Below, in pieces: positions 50,417 through 58,732 of a stretch of 64,000 nt of DNA. Source of the stretch: CAYLZN01 sp964387935. GTDB lineage: Bacteria; Acidobacteriota; Vicinamibacteria; Vicinamibacterales; JAFNAJ01. The notes beneath the pieces were generated by a model that was given only the letters and a program-made list of their open reading frames with translations, made no database searches and had not been told where the DNA came from. The DNA lies in the NCBI GenBank assembly GCA_964387935.1, contig CAYLZN010000002.1:1-64000 (forward strand). The letters run 5' to 3'. The position numbers and the translations under genes are program-made. Position 1 is the stretch's first letter. Each line of letters begins with the position of its first letter.

Positions 50417-51520
50417 TTGACGCCACCTCTTCGCGTCGCCGTCGTCGGGTGCGGCGGTATCGCCCAGATGATGCACCTGCCGACCCTGGCCGAGCGACCG
50501 GACCTCTTCACCATCGCCGGCCTGGCCGAGATCGATCGCGCCACGCTCGACGCCGTCGGCGCGCGGTATCACGTCGAGCGGCGCACCACCGACCATCGCG
50601 AGCTCGTCACGCAGCCGGACGTGGACGCGGTGCTCGTGCTCGCCTCGGGCGGGCACCGGCAGTTCGTCCTCCCGGCCCTCGCCGCCGGCAAGCATCTCTT
50701 CGTCGAGAAGCCGCTCGGCTTCAGCCTCGCCGAGACCGAGGAACTCGCCCACGCGGCCCGCGGCAGCGGCCGCATCGTCCAGGTCGGGTACCACAAACGT
50801 TGCGATCCGGCGTACCAGAAGGCCCGCGAGGAGGTGCGACGCATGCGCGGGCTCCGCTTCGTCGAGGCCACCGTCCTTCACCCGGACGAGGACCCGTACC
50901 GCAAGCATCACGCCCTGATGCCCGTTCGGACGCCCTCGACGCTCACCGAGGAGGAGATGGACGCCCTCGCCGCTCGCGAGGCGGGCGGAGACGACATGCG
51001 TCCGCTCCTCGATGCGACCGTCGGTGCCGACGCCCCGGCCGCCGTGCGTCTGGCGCTCCTCGTGCTGCTGACCAGCCTGATCCACGACATCAATCTGATC
51101 CGCGGCGTGCTCGGCGAGCCGGAGGAGGTGCTGTCCGCGCACACGTGGCGGGGCGGCATGGCGCAGACGTCGGTCACGCGATTCCCCGGCGACATCCGCG
51201 TCGTCATGAACTGGATTTCGCTGCCCGGCCTCGCCAACTACGAGGAGACGGTGCGCTTCATCGGCCCCGAGCGCCGGATCACCCTGACGTTCCCCTCTCC
51301 CTACCTCCGGCACGCGCCGACCGCGCTCGCCATCGAGCGCATGGACGGCGAATCGCACGTCGTCGAACGTCACACCGTGGGGTACGAAGAGGCGTTTCGC
51401 GCCGAGCTGTACGCGTTCCGGGAGTCGATCCTCGCCGCGCGTCCCGCGGACCCGGGCGTGGACGAGGCGATCGGCGACGCGAGGTGGATTGAATCCATCG
51501 CGCGCGCCATGCGAGCATGA
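50417..51520 (+). CDS. Gfo/Idh/MocA-family oxidoreductase
   Basis: Protein of about 367 residues. The Rossmann motif VAVVGCGGIAQMMH starts so early that a TTG at 50417 is the only reasonable start; the first ATG (50468) would remove it. The catalytic-type Lys is in FVEKPLGFSL, followed by VGYHKRCDPAYQKAREEV. LIHDINLIRGVLGEP gives the Asp/His region. It differs from the IolG-like enzyme at 36889, so a different sugar or inositol derivative is likely. The transaldolase-like gene follows after 7 bases, so they are co-transcribed. Confidence 0.8.
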   Translation: MTPPLRVAVVGCGGIAQMMHLPTLAERPDLFTIAGLAEIDRATLDAVGARYHVERRTTDHRELVTQPDVDAVLVLASGGHRQFVLPALAAGKHLFVEKPLGFSLAETEELAHAARGSGRIVQVGYHKRCDPAYQKAREEVRRMRGLRFVEATVLHPDEDPYRKHHALMPVRTPSTLTEEEMDALAAREAGGDDMRPLLDATVGADAPAAVRLALLVLLTSLIHDINLIRGVLGEPEEVLSAHTWRGGMAQTSVTRFPGDIRVVMNWISLPGLANYEETVRFIGPERRITLTFPSPYLRHAPTALAIERMDGESHVVERHTVGYEEAFRAELYAFRESILAARPADPGVDEAIGDARWIESIARAMRA

Positions 51521-51527
51521 GTTCGCC

Positions 51528-52628
51528 ATGCCACACGTCGAGCCGCCCGTGCCGTTCAAGAGCAAGCTCCACCAGATGACGCAGACGACGCCCACGTGTC
51601 TGTGGAACGACTCGGCGTCATTGGCCGAGTTGGCTGCGTCGATCGAGGACGGCGCCGTCGGCGCGACGTGCAACCCCGTCATCGCGCTTGCGGTGCTGAA
51701 GGCCGAGATGAGCCGGTGGAAGCTGCGCATCGCCGACCTCGTGAAGGAGATGTCGACCGCGACAGAGGACCAGGTCGGCTGGCGGGTCATCGAGGAGATG
51801 TCGGCCGGAGCCGCGGCGCTGCTCGAGCCGATCTTCCACGCGCACGGCGGTCGGAACGGCCGGCTCTCGATCCAGACCGACCCCCGGTTCTACCGCGACA
51901 CGCAGGCCATCGTGAACCAGGCGGTCCGGTTCAGCGCGCTCGCGCCGAACATGATCGTCAAGATTCCCGTGACGCGCGCGGGGATTCCTGCCATCGAAGA
52001 AGCCACGTACCGAGGGGTGAGCATCAACGCGACGGTGTCCTTCACGGTGCCGCAAAGCCTCGCGGTCGCGGAGGCGGTCGAGCGCGGCCTGCGTCGGCGC
52101 GAGGCCGAGGGCAAGGACATCTCGACCATGGGGCCGGTCTGCACGATCATGGTCGGACGGCTCGACGACTGGCTGAAAGTCCTGCTCGAGAGGCAGCAGC
52201 TTTCGGTCGATCCGGGGTACCTCGAGTGGGCCGGCGTCGCCGTGTTCAAGAAGACCTACGCGCTGTTCCGCGAGCGCGGGTTCCGGGTCCGCCTGCTCTC
52301 GGCGGCCTTCCGCAACCATATGCACTGGAGCGAGTTCATCGGCGGTGACGTCGTGATCTCGCCGCCGTACGCCTGGCAGAAGCGGTACAACGCGAGCGAC
52401 ATCTCGATCGTGTCCCGGATCGACACGCCGGTGGATCCCGCGGTGGTCAGCGCGCTGCTCAGGTACTTCCCGGACTTCCGCCGGGCCTATGCGGAGGACG
52501 GCCTCACCGTGGACGAGTTCGACAGCTTCGGCTCGACGCGGCGGACGCTGCGGCAGTTCATCGCGGCCTGTGCGGATCTCTCGGCGCTGGTCCGCGACGT
52601 GATGATCCCGAATCCCGACACCGCGTGA
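51528..52628 (+). CDS. Transaldolase-family protein
   Basis: Protein of 366 residues from MPHVEPPVPFKSKLHQMTQT. The TIM-barrel core has GATCNPVIAL (where transaldolases have TTNPSL), SIQTDPRF, and the Schiff-base Lys K145 in MIVKIPVTRAGIPAIEEATY, then GVSINATVSFTVPQSLAVAE. These are transaldolase signatures, and the Lys is present. The protein is longer than short bacterial transaldolases and diverges at the C-terminus. Clustering with Gfo/Idh and, farther on, iol genes suggests an aldolase or transaldolase step in cyclitol or ketose-phosphate breakdown. That role is inference. Confidence 0.78.
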   Translation: MPHVEPPVPFKSKLHQMTQTTPTCLWNDSASLAELAASIEDGAVGATCNPVIALAVLKAEMSRWKLRIADLVKEMSTATEDQVGWRVIEEMSAGAAALLEPIFHAHGGRNGRLSIQTDPRFYRDTQAIVNQAVRFSALAPNMIVKIPVTRAGIPAIEEATYRGVSINATVSFTVPQSLAVAEAVERGLRRREAEGKDISTMGPVCTIMVGRLDDWLKVLLERQQLSVDPGYLEWAGVAVFKKTYALFRERGFRVRLLSAAFRNHMHWSEFIGGDVVISPPYAWQKRYNASDISIVSRIDTPVDPAVVSALLRYFPDFRRAYAEDGLTVDEFDSFGSTRRTLRQFIAACADLSALVRDVMIPNPDTA

Positions 52629-52641
52629 AGTCCGACGCCGG

Positions 52642-53316
52642 TCACCGCACGACCGAAATCGAGATCCCGTCCAGCTTCTCGCGCATGATCGGGAGGATCA
52701 GCGACTCGAGACGCGGGTCTACGGAGAGCGCCTCGTTGAACGCCCTGATGGCGCGCACCTGCGGATCCGGGGGCACGTCCTCGAGCACGCGCCCGTTCCG
52801 GATCAGATTGTCGGCGACGACCACGGAACCTGGGCGCACGAGCTGCAGTGACAGTTCCAGGTACTCGAGGTAGCGTTCCTTGTCGGCGTCGATGAACACC
52901 AGGTCGAATGGCGCCTGGCCCGCAGCGATCATTGCGCGCAACGACTCGCCTGCGGGGCCCACCCGGACCTCGACGCGATCGTCGGCGCCGGCGTGGGCGA
53001 GGTTTTCGCGCGCCAGCGCGGCATGCCGTTCGTCGATCTCGAGCGTGACGAGTCGGCCGTCCGGTGGCAGCGCCCGCGCCAGCCACAGGGTGCTGTAGCC
53101 GGCGAGCGTGCCGATCTCGAGAATTCGAGCCGCGCGCACTATCCGCGCGACCAGGTACAGCAGCTTGCCCAGGTTGGGCGAGACGTGGATGGCCGGGAGG
53201 CCGGCCGCCTCGGCCGACGCCCGCGTCCGCTCGAGCGCTTCGTCGCGACGGACGAACAACCGCTCGATGTAGTCGTCTACCTGTCGTACGAGCGAGGCAT
53301 CGAGGGAGTGCGCCAT
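52642..53316 (-). CDS. Class I SAM-dependent O-methyltransferase
   Basis: Protein of 224 residues of the catechol/caffeoyl-CoA O-methyltransferase type (Methyltransf_3): ILEIGTLAGYSTLWLARALP (SAM motif I), LVTLEIDERHAALAREN, FDLVFIDADKERYLEYLEL (the metal-binding Asp block) and VVADNLIRNGRVLE. A Shine-Dalgarno GGAGAG precedes the ATG. It probably methylates a catechol-like hydroxyl with Mg. It is convergent with the transaldolase-like gene and follows the transporter operon on the minus strand after 23 bases. Confidence 0.88.
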   Translation of the reverse strand: MAHSLDASLVRQVDDYIERLFVRRDEALERTRASAEAAGLPAIHVSPNLGKLLYLVARIVRAARILEIGTLAGYSTLWLARALPPDGRLVTLEIDERHAALARENLAHAGADDRVEVRVGPAGESLRAMIAAGQAPFDLVFIDADKERYLEYLELSLQLVRPGSVVVADNLIRNGRVLEDVPPDPQVRAIRAFNEALSVDPRLESLILPIMREKLDGISISVVR

Positions 53317-53339
53317 GTCGTCTCTCCAGGGCCGTCAGT

Positions 53340-54287
53340 CTACCGCGGTGCACCCACGTTGGCGCGCGTCACGAGGCCGACCCTGGTCGGCTGCTCGGCG
53401 GGCAGGCTCTCGCCGCGCAGGAGCTTCACCGCGCTCTCGATGGCGATACGGCCCATGTCGGCCGGGAACTGCGCCACCGACGCGTCCATCGTTCCCGCAG
53501 CGATTGCCCGGCGCGCGTCGTCCACCGCATCGAAACCGATCACGCGGATCGTGCCGGTCCTCCCTGCGGCGGCAATGGCTTCGATCGCCCCGAGTGCCAT
53601 GACATCGTTGCACGCGAACACCGCGTCGATCTCGGGGTGGGCCTGCAGCATGTTCTGGAGGACGTTGAATCCCTGATCGCGCTCCCAGTTCGCGGTCTGC
53701 GACGCGACGACGATGATTCCCGGGACGTCCCCGAGGGCCTCCCGGAACCCGCGCAGCCGCTCGTCTCCGGACTCGTGCCCCGGAATTCCCTCGAGCACAG
53801 CAACGTTGGCGCGCCCGCCAGTGGCGGCGACGAGATGACGGCCCGCCAGCCTCCCGCCATCGACGTTGTCGGACCCGACGAACGTCGCGGGGTGGACGCC
53901 GGCCTCGTCGGCGGCGGCCGCGTTCATGCGTTCGTCGACGATCACGACGGGGATCCCCGCGCGCTGGGCCTTGCCGATCGCCGGGACGATCTCCTTGGAT
54001 CCGGAGGGCGCGACGCACAGGACATCGACGCCGGTCTGTACCAGGTTCTCGACGATCTGCATCTGCTTCTCGACGTCGATCTCGCGCTCGGCGGCCTGAA
54101 CGATGAGCGTGACGCCGAGCCGTGCCGCCGCGGCCTCGGCCCCCTTCTGCAGGTCGATGAAGAACGGGCTGTTGAGGGTCTTCAGGACCAGGGCGACGCG
54201 CGGGCGGTCGTGATCGATGCTGCGTCCGCAGCCCACCAGGCTGGCGACGGCAACGGCGACGAGCGCGCATCGGGCGGCAGAGCCCAT
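53340..54287 (-). CDS. Inositol/ribose-type periplasmic binding protein
   Basis: Protein of 315 residues from the ATG at 54287, which has GGAGG eight bases upstream. A lipoprotein-like signal (VAVAVASLVGC) precedes VALVLKTLNSPFFIDLQKGA, GIPVVIVDERM, VLEGIPGHESGDERLRGFRE and FACNDVMALGAIEA. It is the last gene of the order iolE-ATPase-permease-binding protein. Since iolE is the first gene of this operon, myo-inositol or a close relative is the likely ligand. The protein at 35936 is a close paralogue. Confidence 0.9.
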   Translation of the reverse strand: MGSAARCALVAVAVASLVGCGRSIDHDRPRVALVLKTLNSPFFIDLQKGAEAAAARLGVTLIVQAAEREIDVEKQMQIVENLVQTGVDVLCVAPSGSKEIVPAIGKAQRAGIPVVIVDERMNAAAADEAGVHPATFVGSDNVDGGRLAGRHLVAATGGRANVAVLEGIPGHESGDERLRGFREALGDVPGIIVVASQTANWERDQGFNVLQNMLQAHPEIDAVFACNDVMALGAIEAIAAAGRTGTIRVIGFDAVDDARRAIAAGTMDASVAQFPADMGRIAIESAVKLLRGESLPAEQPTRVGLVTRANVGAPR

Positions 54288-54323
54288 CCGGAAGTCCTCC
54301 ACTGGGCCAAGGTCCCCGGGGCG

Positions 54324-55295
54324 TCAGGCCGAGGCCGACGCGGTCTTCCGCGCGCGCGCGGCGCTGGCTCGCGCGTTCAGCACGGAATCGAGCAGCACCG
54401 CCGCGATGATCACCGCGCCGATCACCACCTGCTGCAGGAACGACGAGATGCCGATCAGGTTGAGGCCGTTGCGCAGCACGCCCATGATCAGCGCGCCGAT
54501 GAGCGTGCCCACGAGCGTGCCCGAACCGCCCATCAGGCTCGTGCCGCCGATGACCGTGGCCGCGATGGCGTCGAGCTCGTACATGATGCCGGCGATCGGC
54601 TGCGCCGAGTTGAGCCGCGCGGTCAGCGTCACGGCGGCGATCGCGCTCGTCACCCCGGACAGCACGTAGACCATCGTCTTGTAGAAGCCGACACGCACGC
54701 CGGACAGCCGCGTGGCCTCCTCGTTGCCGCCCATCGCGTACACGTAGCGACCGAAGATCGTGCGCGTCAGGACGAAGTGCGCCGCCAGGTACACCGCAAT
54801 CATCAGGATCACCGGCGACGGGATCATCAGGGGCCGGCTGGTGGAGATGGCGCGAAACGCCGCATCGAAGCCGGAGATCGGCCGACCATCGGTGTAGAGC
54901 AGCGCAGCGCCACGCGCAATGCTCATCATGCCGAGCGTCGCGATGAAGGGCGGCAGGCGCCCCTTGGTGATGAGCAGGCCGTTGACGAGCCCGCAGGCCG
55001 CGCCGGTCGCCAGGCAGAGCAGCAGGGCCGCCGGCAGGGGCAGTCGCTGCTGCAGCGCGCTGGCCAGCACGACGCCGGCGAGCGCCACGATCGAGCCGAC
55101 GGAGAGGTCGATCCCGGCCGAGAGGATCACGTACGTCATCCCTACGGCGATGACGGCGTTGATCGTGGTCTGCTCGGTGATGTTGAGCAGGTTCGACACG
55201 GTCAGGAAGTGGGGCGTGAGCGCGGTCAGCAGCGCGCAGAGGCCGACCAGGCCGGCCAGCGTTCCAAGTTGGCGTCGTCCGAGCGAGCTGCTCAT
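54324..55295 (-). CDS. RbsC-type sugar ABC permease
   Basis: Protein of 323 residues with eight or more hydrophobic segments. Conserved RbsC blocks are AVIAVGMTYVILSAGIDLSV, FIATLGMMSIARGAALL, GGNEEATRLSGVRVGFYKTM and YELDAIAATVIGGTSLMGGS. It forms the membrane channel of the importer. The start overlaps nothing but lies 7 bases from the ATPase stop, so the operon is tight. The gene downstream is the binding protein. Confidence 0.93.
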   Translation of the reverse strand: MSSSLGRRQLGTLAGLVGLCALLTALTPHFLTVSNLLNITEQTTINAVIAVGMTYVILSAGIDLSVGSIVALAGVVLASALQQRLPLPAALLLCLATGAACGLVNGLLITKGRLPPFIATLGMMSIARGAALLYTDGRPISGFDAAFRAISTSRPLMIPSPVILMIAVYLAAHFVLTRTIFGRYVYAMGGNEEATRLSGVRVGFYKTMVYVLSGVTSAIAAVTLTARLNSAQPIAGIMYELDAIAATVIGGTSLMGGSGTLVGTLIGALIMGVLRNGLNLIGISSFLQQVVIGAVIIAAVLLDSVLNARASAARARKTASASA

Positions 55296-55302
55296 CGGGT
55301 CC

Positions 55303-56826
55303 TCACGCAGCCACGTGCCCGAGCGCGGCCCCGAGCACCCGCTCCTGGGTGGCCTCGACGGCGTCGAACTCGGCGACGATGCGCCCGAGGCGCATGACCA
55401 GGATGCGGTCGCTCATGCTGACGATTTCCGGGAGCTCCGACGAGATCATCAGGATGGCTGCGCCGCGCGCCGTCAGCTGGTTCATCAGCTCGTAGATCTC
55501 GACCTTGGCGCCGACGTCGATCCCGCGCGTCGGCTCGTCCATGATCAGCACGTCGGCATGCGCCGCGAGCCACTTCGCGAGGACGACCTTCTGCTGATTG
55601 CCCCCGCTGAGCTGCTGGGCGAGCTGCCCGAGCCCCGGAGTCTTGATCCGGAGCTCGTGCACGTAGCGTTGCGCGACGCGCCGTTCCTCGGCGCCGCGCA
55701 CGACCCCCGCCCGCGAGAGGCGCGAGAGCGACGGGAGCGCGATGTTGGCGCCCACCGGGAGGCCCAGGACCAGGCCCTGAGTCTTTCGATCTTCCGGCAG
55801 GAAACCGACGCCGCGTCGAATCGCCTCCGAGGGGTGCCGGACGTCCACGGGCTCGCCCTTGATGCACACCGTGCCGGCATCCCGCGGGTCCGCGCCGACG
55901 ATCGCGCGCGCGAGCTCGGTCCGGCCCGCGCCCAGCAGGCCCGCGAGGCCGACGACCTCGCCGCGATGCACGCGCAGGCTGACGTCGTGCAGCACGCCCT
56001 GCCGGCGCATGCCCTCGACGCGCAGCAGTTCGTCGCCCCGCGTGGCGCGCCGCTTCGGAAAGTGCTCGGCGAGCTCGCGATCGGCCATGAGCCGGATGAG
56101 GTGCGACAGGGGCACCTCGCCGACGCCGTGCGTCGCGACACGGCGGCCGTCCCGCAGCACGGTCACCATGTGCCCGACGCGGGCCACCTCCTCGAGACGA
56201 TGCGAGATGTAGATGATCGCGGTCCCGCGCGCTGTGAGGCGCTCGATCGTGGCAAACAGTTCGGCGATCTCCGTCTCGGTGAGCGCCGACGTCGGCTCGT
56301 CCATGATCAGGACGCGCACGTGGTCGTCCAGGGCCTTGGCGACCTCCACCATCTGCTGCTGCGCGATGCCGAGCTCGCGCACGGGCCGCCAGGGGGCGAC
56401 GCGCAGGCCGAGCCGCTCGAAGAGCCGCTCGGTGTCGGCCTGCATGCGGTGCGAGTCGATGACGCCCGGGACACGGCGAGGCTCCCGGCCGAGGAAGATG
56501 TTCTCGGCCGACGACAGGTACGGAACCAGCGTTAGCTCCTGGTAGATCGTCCGGATGCCGAGCTGTTGCGCCTCGCGGGGGCTGCCGATCCGCACCGGGC
56601 GACCGTCCATCTGGATGTCGCCCGCGTCCTTCTGCAGCGCGCCGCTCAGGATCTTCATCAGCGTGGACTTGCCTGCGCCGTTCTCGCCGAGCAGCGCGTG
56701 CACCTCGCCGCGCCGTACCTCCAGGTCCACGCCGTCGAGGGCGACGACGCCGGGAAAGGCTTTGCGGATTCCGGTCATCCGCAGCGCAGGTGGGGTGGGG
56801 AGCGCGGAGATGGCGTCGGGGGGCAC
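55303..56826 (-). CDS. RbsA-type sugar ABC ATPase with two nucleotide-binding domains
   Basis: Protein of 507 residues. The first domain has GENGAGKSTLMKILSG and LGIAQQQMVEVAKAL with VLIMDEPTSAL. The second has the degenerate Walker A GLLGAGRTELARAI, then LSGGNQQKVVLAKWLA and LIMDEPTRGIDVGAK, as in all RbsA/MglA proteins. It starts 10 bases after the iolE stop, so it is co-transcribed with iolE. It powers the permease at 54324. Confidence 0.94.
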   Translation of the reverse strand: MPPDAISALPTPPALRMTGIRKAFPGVVALDGVDLEVRRGEVHALLGENGAGKSTLMKILSGALQKDAGDIQMDGRPVRIGSPREAQQLGIRTIYQELTLVPYLSSAENIFLGREPRRVPGVIDSHRMQADTERLFERLGLRVAPWRPVRELGIAQQQMVEVAKALDDHVRVLIMDEPTSALTETEIAELFATIERLTARGTAIIYISHRLEEVARVGHMVTVLRDGRRVATHGVGEVPLSHLIRLMADRELAEHFPKRRATRGDELLRVEGMRRQGVLHDVSLRVHRGEVVGLAGLLGAGRTELARAIVGADPRDAGTVCIKGEPVDVRHPSEAIRRGVGFLPEDRKTQGLVLGLPVGANIALPSLSRLSRAGVVRGAEERRVAQRYVHELRIKTPGLGQLAQQLSGGNQQKVVLAKWLAAHADVLIMDEPTRGIDVGAKVEIYELMNQLTARGAAILMISSELPEIVSMSDRILVMRLGRIVAEFDAVEATQERVLGAALGHVAA

Positions 56827-56836
56827 GCGGCGTCCG

Positions 56837-57730
56837 TCAGAGGCCGAGGCCTCGCAGGTACTCGCGGTTGCGTCGCGCGCTCTCGGCCGGGGCGCCCATG
56901 CCGGGCAGCACGTCCTGCTCGACGACGATCCAGTCGTCGTACCCGTGGGCCCACAGCTCGCGGAGCATGGCGGGGAAGTCCACGCTGCCGCGCCCCAGCT
57001 CGCAGAACACCCCGCGCCTCATCGTTTCGAAGTAGTCCCACGAGGCGCCGCGGGCCCGGTTGAGCACGTTCGGTTCGAAGTCCTTGAAGTGCACGTGCCA
57101 GACGCGGGCCGCATAGCGCCGGTAGATCTCGATGGGATCGCCGCCGGCCAGGCTCAGGTGCCCGGTGTCGATGCAGAGCCCGACGAGCGTGGGGTCCGTC
57201 CGTTGCATCAGCTCGTCCACCTCCCACGGTGTCTCGACGAACCCGGCGCAGTGCGGGTGGAAGACGGTGCGCAGGCCGGTCTCGTCGCGCACGGCTCGCG
57301 CGATGTCGTGACTGCCGCGCGCAAACGTCGCCCACTGCTCGGCCGTGAGGCCGTCCTCGCGGATGATGCGTCCCGCGCGCGCGACGCGCATGCGGTCCTT
57401 GCCGCAGTCGTCGGCCAGGACGATGACCGGGGCCTCGCCAGTGGCCGCGAGCAGGCGGGCCGTGCGCACGGCGGTTGCGATCCCGTCGCGGTGCGTGCCG
57501 GCGTCGGCCAGCCGCACGGGCACGAACGCGCCGAGCATGGCGAGTGTGCGCTTCGACAGCTCGTCCGAGAGTCGCGCCGGCTCGGTGGGCATGAAGCCCC
57601 AGTCGCCGAGCTCGGTGCCGGCGTACCCGGTCGAGGCGATCTCGTCCAGCACCTGGGCGCACGGCGCGGACTTCTCCATGCCATCGAACTCGAGGACGCC
57701 CCACGAACACGGGGCATTCGCAATGCGCAT
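56837..57730 (-). CDS. iolE: Inosose dehydratase (IolE-like TIM barrel)
   Basis: Protein of 297 residues of the xylose-isomerase/AP-endonuclease-2 fold. Opening NAPCSWGVLEF and GYAGTELGDWGFMP are hallmarks of IolE. Metal-binding candidates are in VFHPHCAGFVETPWEVDELM (Glu), CIDTGHLSLAGGD (Asp/His), VHFKDFEP and the Glu in VVEQDVLPG. IolE dehydrates scyllo-inosose to the trihydroxycyclohexanedione that IolD hydrolyses. Heading an operon with a sugar importer and lying divergent from iolB-iolD supports the role. Confidence 0.85.
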   Translation of the reverse strand: MRIANAPCSWGVLEFDGMEKSAPCAQVLDEIASTGYAGTELGDWGFMPTEPARLSDELSKRTLAMLGAFVPVRLADAGTHRDGIATAVRTARLLAATGEAPVIVLADDCGKDRMRVARAGRIIREDGLTAEQWATFARGSHDIARAVRDETGLRTVFHPHCAGFVETPWEVDELMQRTDPTLVGLCIDTGHLSLAGGDPIEIYRRYAARVWHVHFKDFEPNVLNRARGASWDYFETMRRGVFCELGRGSVDFPAMLRELWAHGYDDWIVVEQDVLPGMGAPAESARRNREYLRGLGL

Positions 57731-57834
57731 CCGATCCGTCCTTTCCGTCCTGCCAGCCCGCTGACGCCGCCGCCGTACGGCGACGAACTCGACCGCTCAC
57801 CCGAGTGGCACCATGCTATGCTGCTCGCGCGCGC

Positions 57835-58707
57835 ATGATACCCGAAGTCCAACTGCTGCATCATTCCCGGCGCCTGCCGCCCGATGCGTCAGGTGTGCTG
57901 CTCGACATCGCCCCCGAGCAGGCGGGCTGGCCGCTGATCCACTTCACCGTCCGGCAACTCGCTGCCGGCACGAGCTGGGAGCTGCACACCGGCCGCCACG
58001 AGGTCTGCCTCGTGCTGCTCGCCGGCCACTGCCGCGTGCGGTGGGACGGGCGCGAGTGGTACGAGCTCGGCCCCCGGGCCAGCGTCTTCGACGCGTATCC
58101 GCACGCCGCGTATTGTGCGGCGGGCACGCGTGTCGAGGTCGTCGCCCAGCACCGGACCGAGCTGGCAGACTGCCGGTCGCCTTCGAGCGCCTCGATGGCG
58201 CCGCAGATCGTTCCGCCGGACTCGTGCGGCCTCGAGATCAGGGGCGGCGGGAACGCCACGCGCCAGATCGTGGACATCCTCCCGCCGGCGTTCCCGGCCG
58301 ATCGGCTGCTCGTGTGCGAGGTGTTCACGCCGGCCGGCAACTGGTCCAGCTATCCGCCGCACAAACACGACGTCGACAACCCGCCGGCCGAGGTGGATCT
58401 CGACGAGGTGTACTACTTCCGGTTGCGCGATCCGGACGGCTACGCGTTCCAGCGGCTCTACACCGCGGACGGGAGCTTCGATCGCACGTTCACGGTGACC
58501 GACGGCGACCTGCTGCTCATTCACGAGGGATACCACCCCTTCGTCACCGCGTTCGGGTACGACGCGTACTACCTCAACGTCCTTGCCGGGTCGCGGCGTT
58601 CGATGGCGGCCGCCGACGATCCGCGCTACGCACGGATCCGCGCCGCCTGGCCGCCGCCCGACCCGCGCGTTCCGATCGTGGCGCCCCCGCCGCGGGCGGC
58701 CCGATAG
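57835..58707 (+). CDS. iolB: 5-deoxy-glucuronate isomerase
   Basis: Protein of 290 residues with the bicupin IolB pattern: WSSYPPHKHD (metal-binding His), DEVYYFRL and IHEGYHPFVTAFGYDAYYLN. IolB converts 5-deoxy-glucuronate to 2-deoxy-5-keto-gluconate. The ATG at 57835 is preferred over one at 57805 because an extended -10 TGCTATGCT lies at 57814-57822. The gene is divergent from iolE across about 100 bases, which presumably hold shared control sites, and iolD follows after 25 bases. Confidence 0.88.
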   Translation: MIPEVQLLHHSRRLPPDASGVLLDIAPEQAGWPLIHFTVRQLAAGTSWELHTGRHEVCLVLLAGHCRVRWDGREWYELGPRASVFDAYPHAAYCAAGTRVEVVAQHRTELADCRSPSSASMAPQIVPPDSCGLEIRGGGNATRQIVDILPPAFPADRLLVCEVFTPAGNWSSYPPHKHDVDNPPAEVDLDEVYYFRLRDPDGYAFQRLYTADGSFDRTFTVTDGDLLLIHEGYHPFVTAFGYDAYYLNVLAGSRRSMAAADDPRYARIRAAWPPPDPRVPIVAPPPRAAR

Positions 58708-58732
58708 CGGCCGGGCCACCGGAGGGCTCATC

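Noticed and set aside
53064..55397. 777-codon plus-strand open frame
   Set aside because: Antisense to the binding protein and permease genes; composition is Arg/Asp/His rich with no recognisable motifs.
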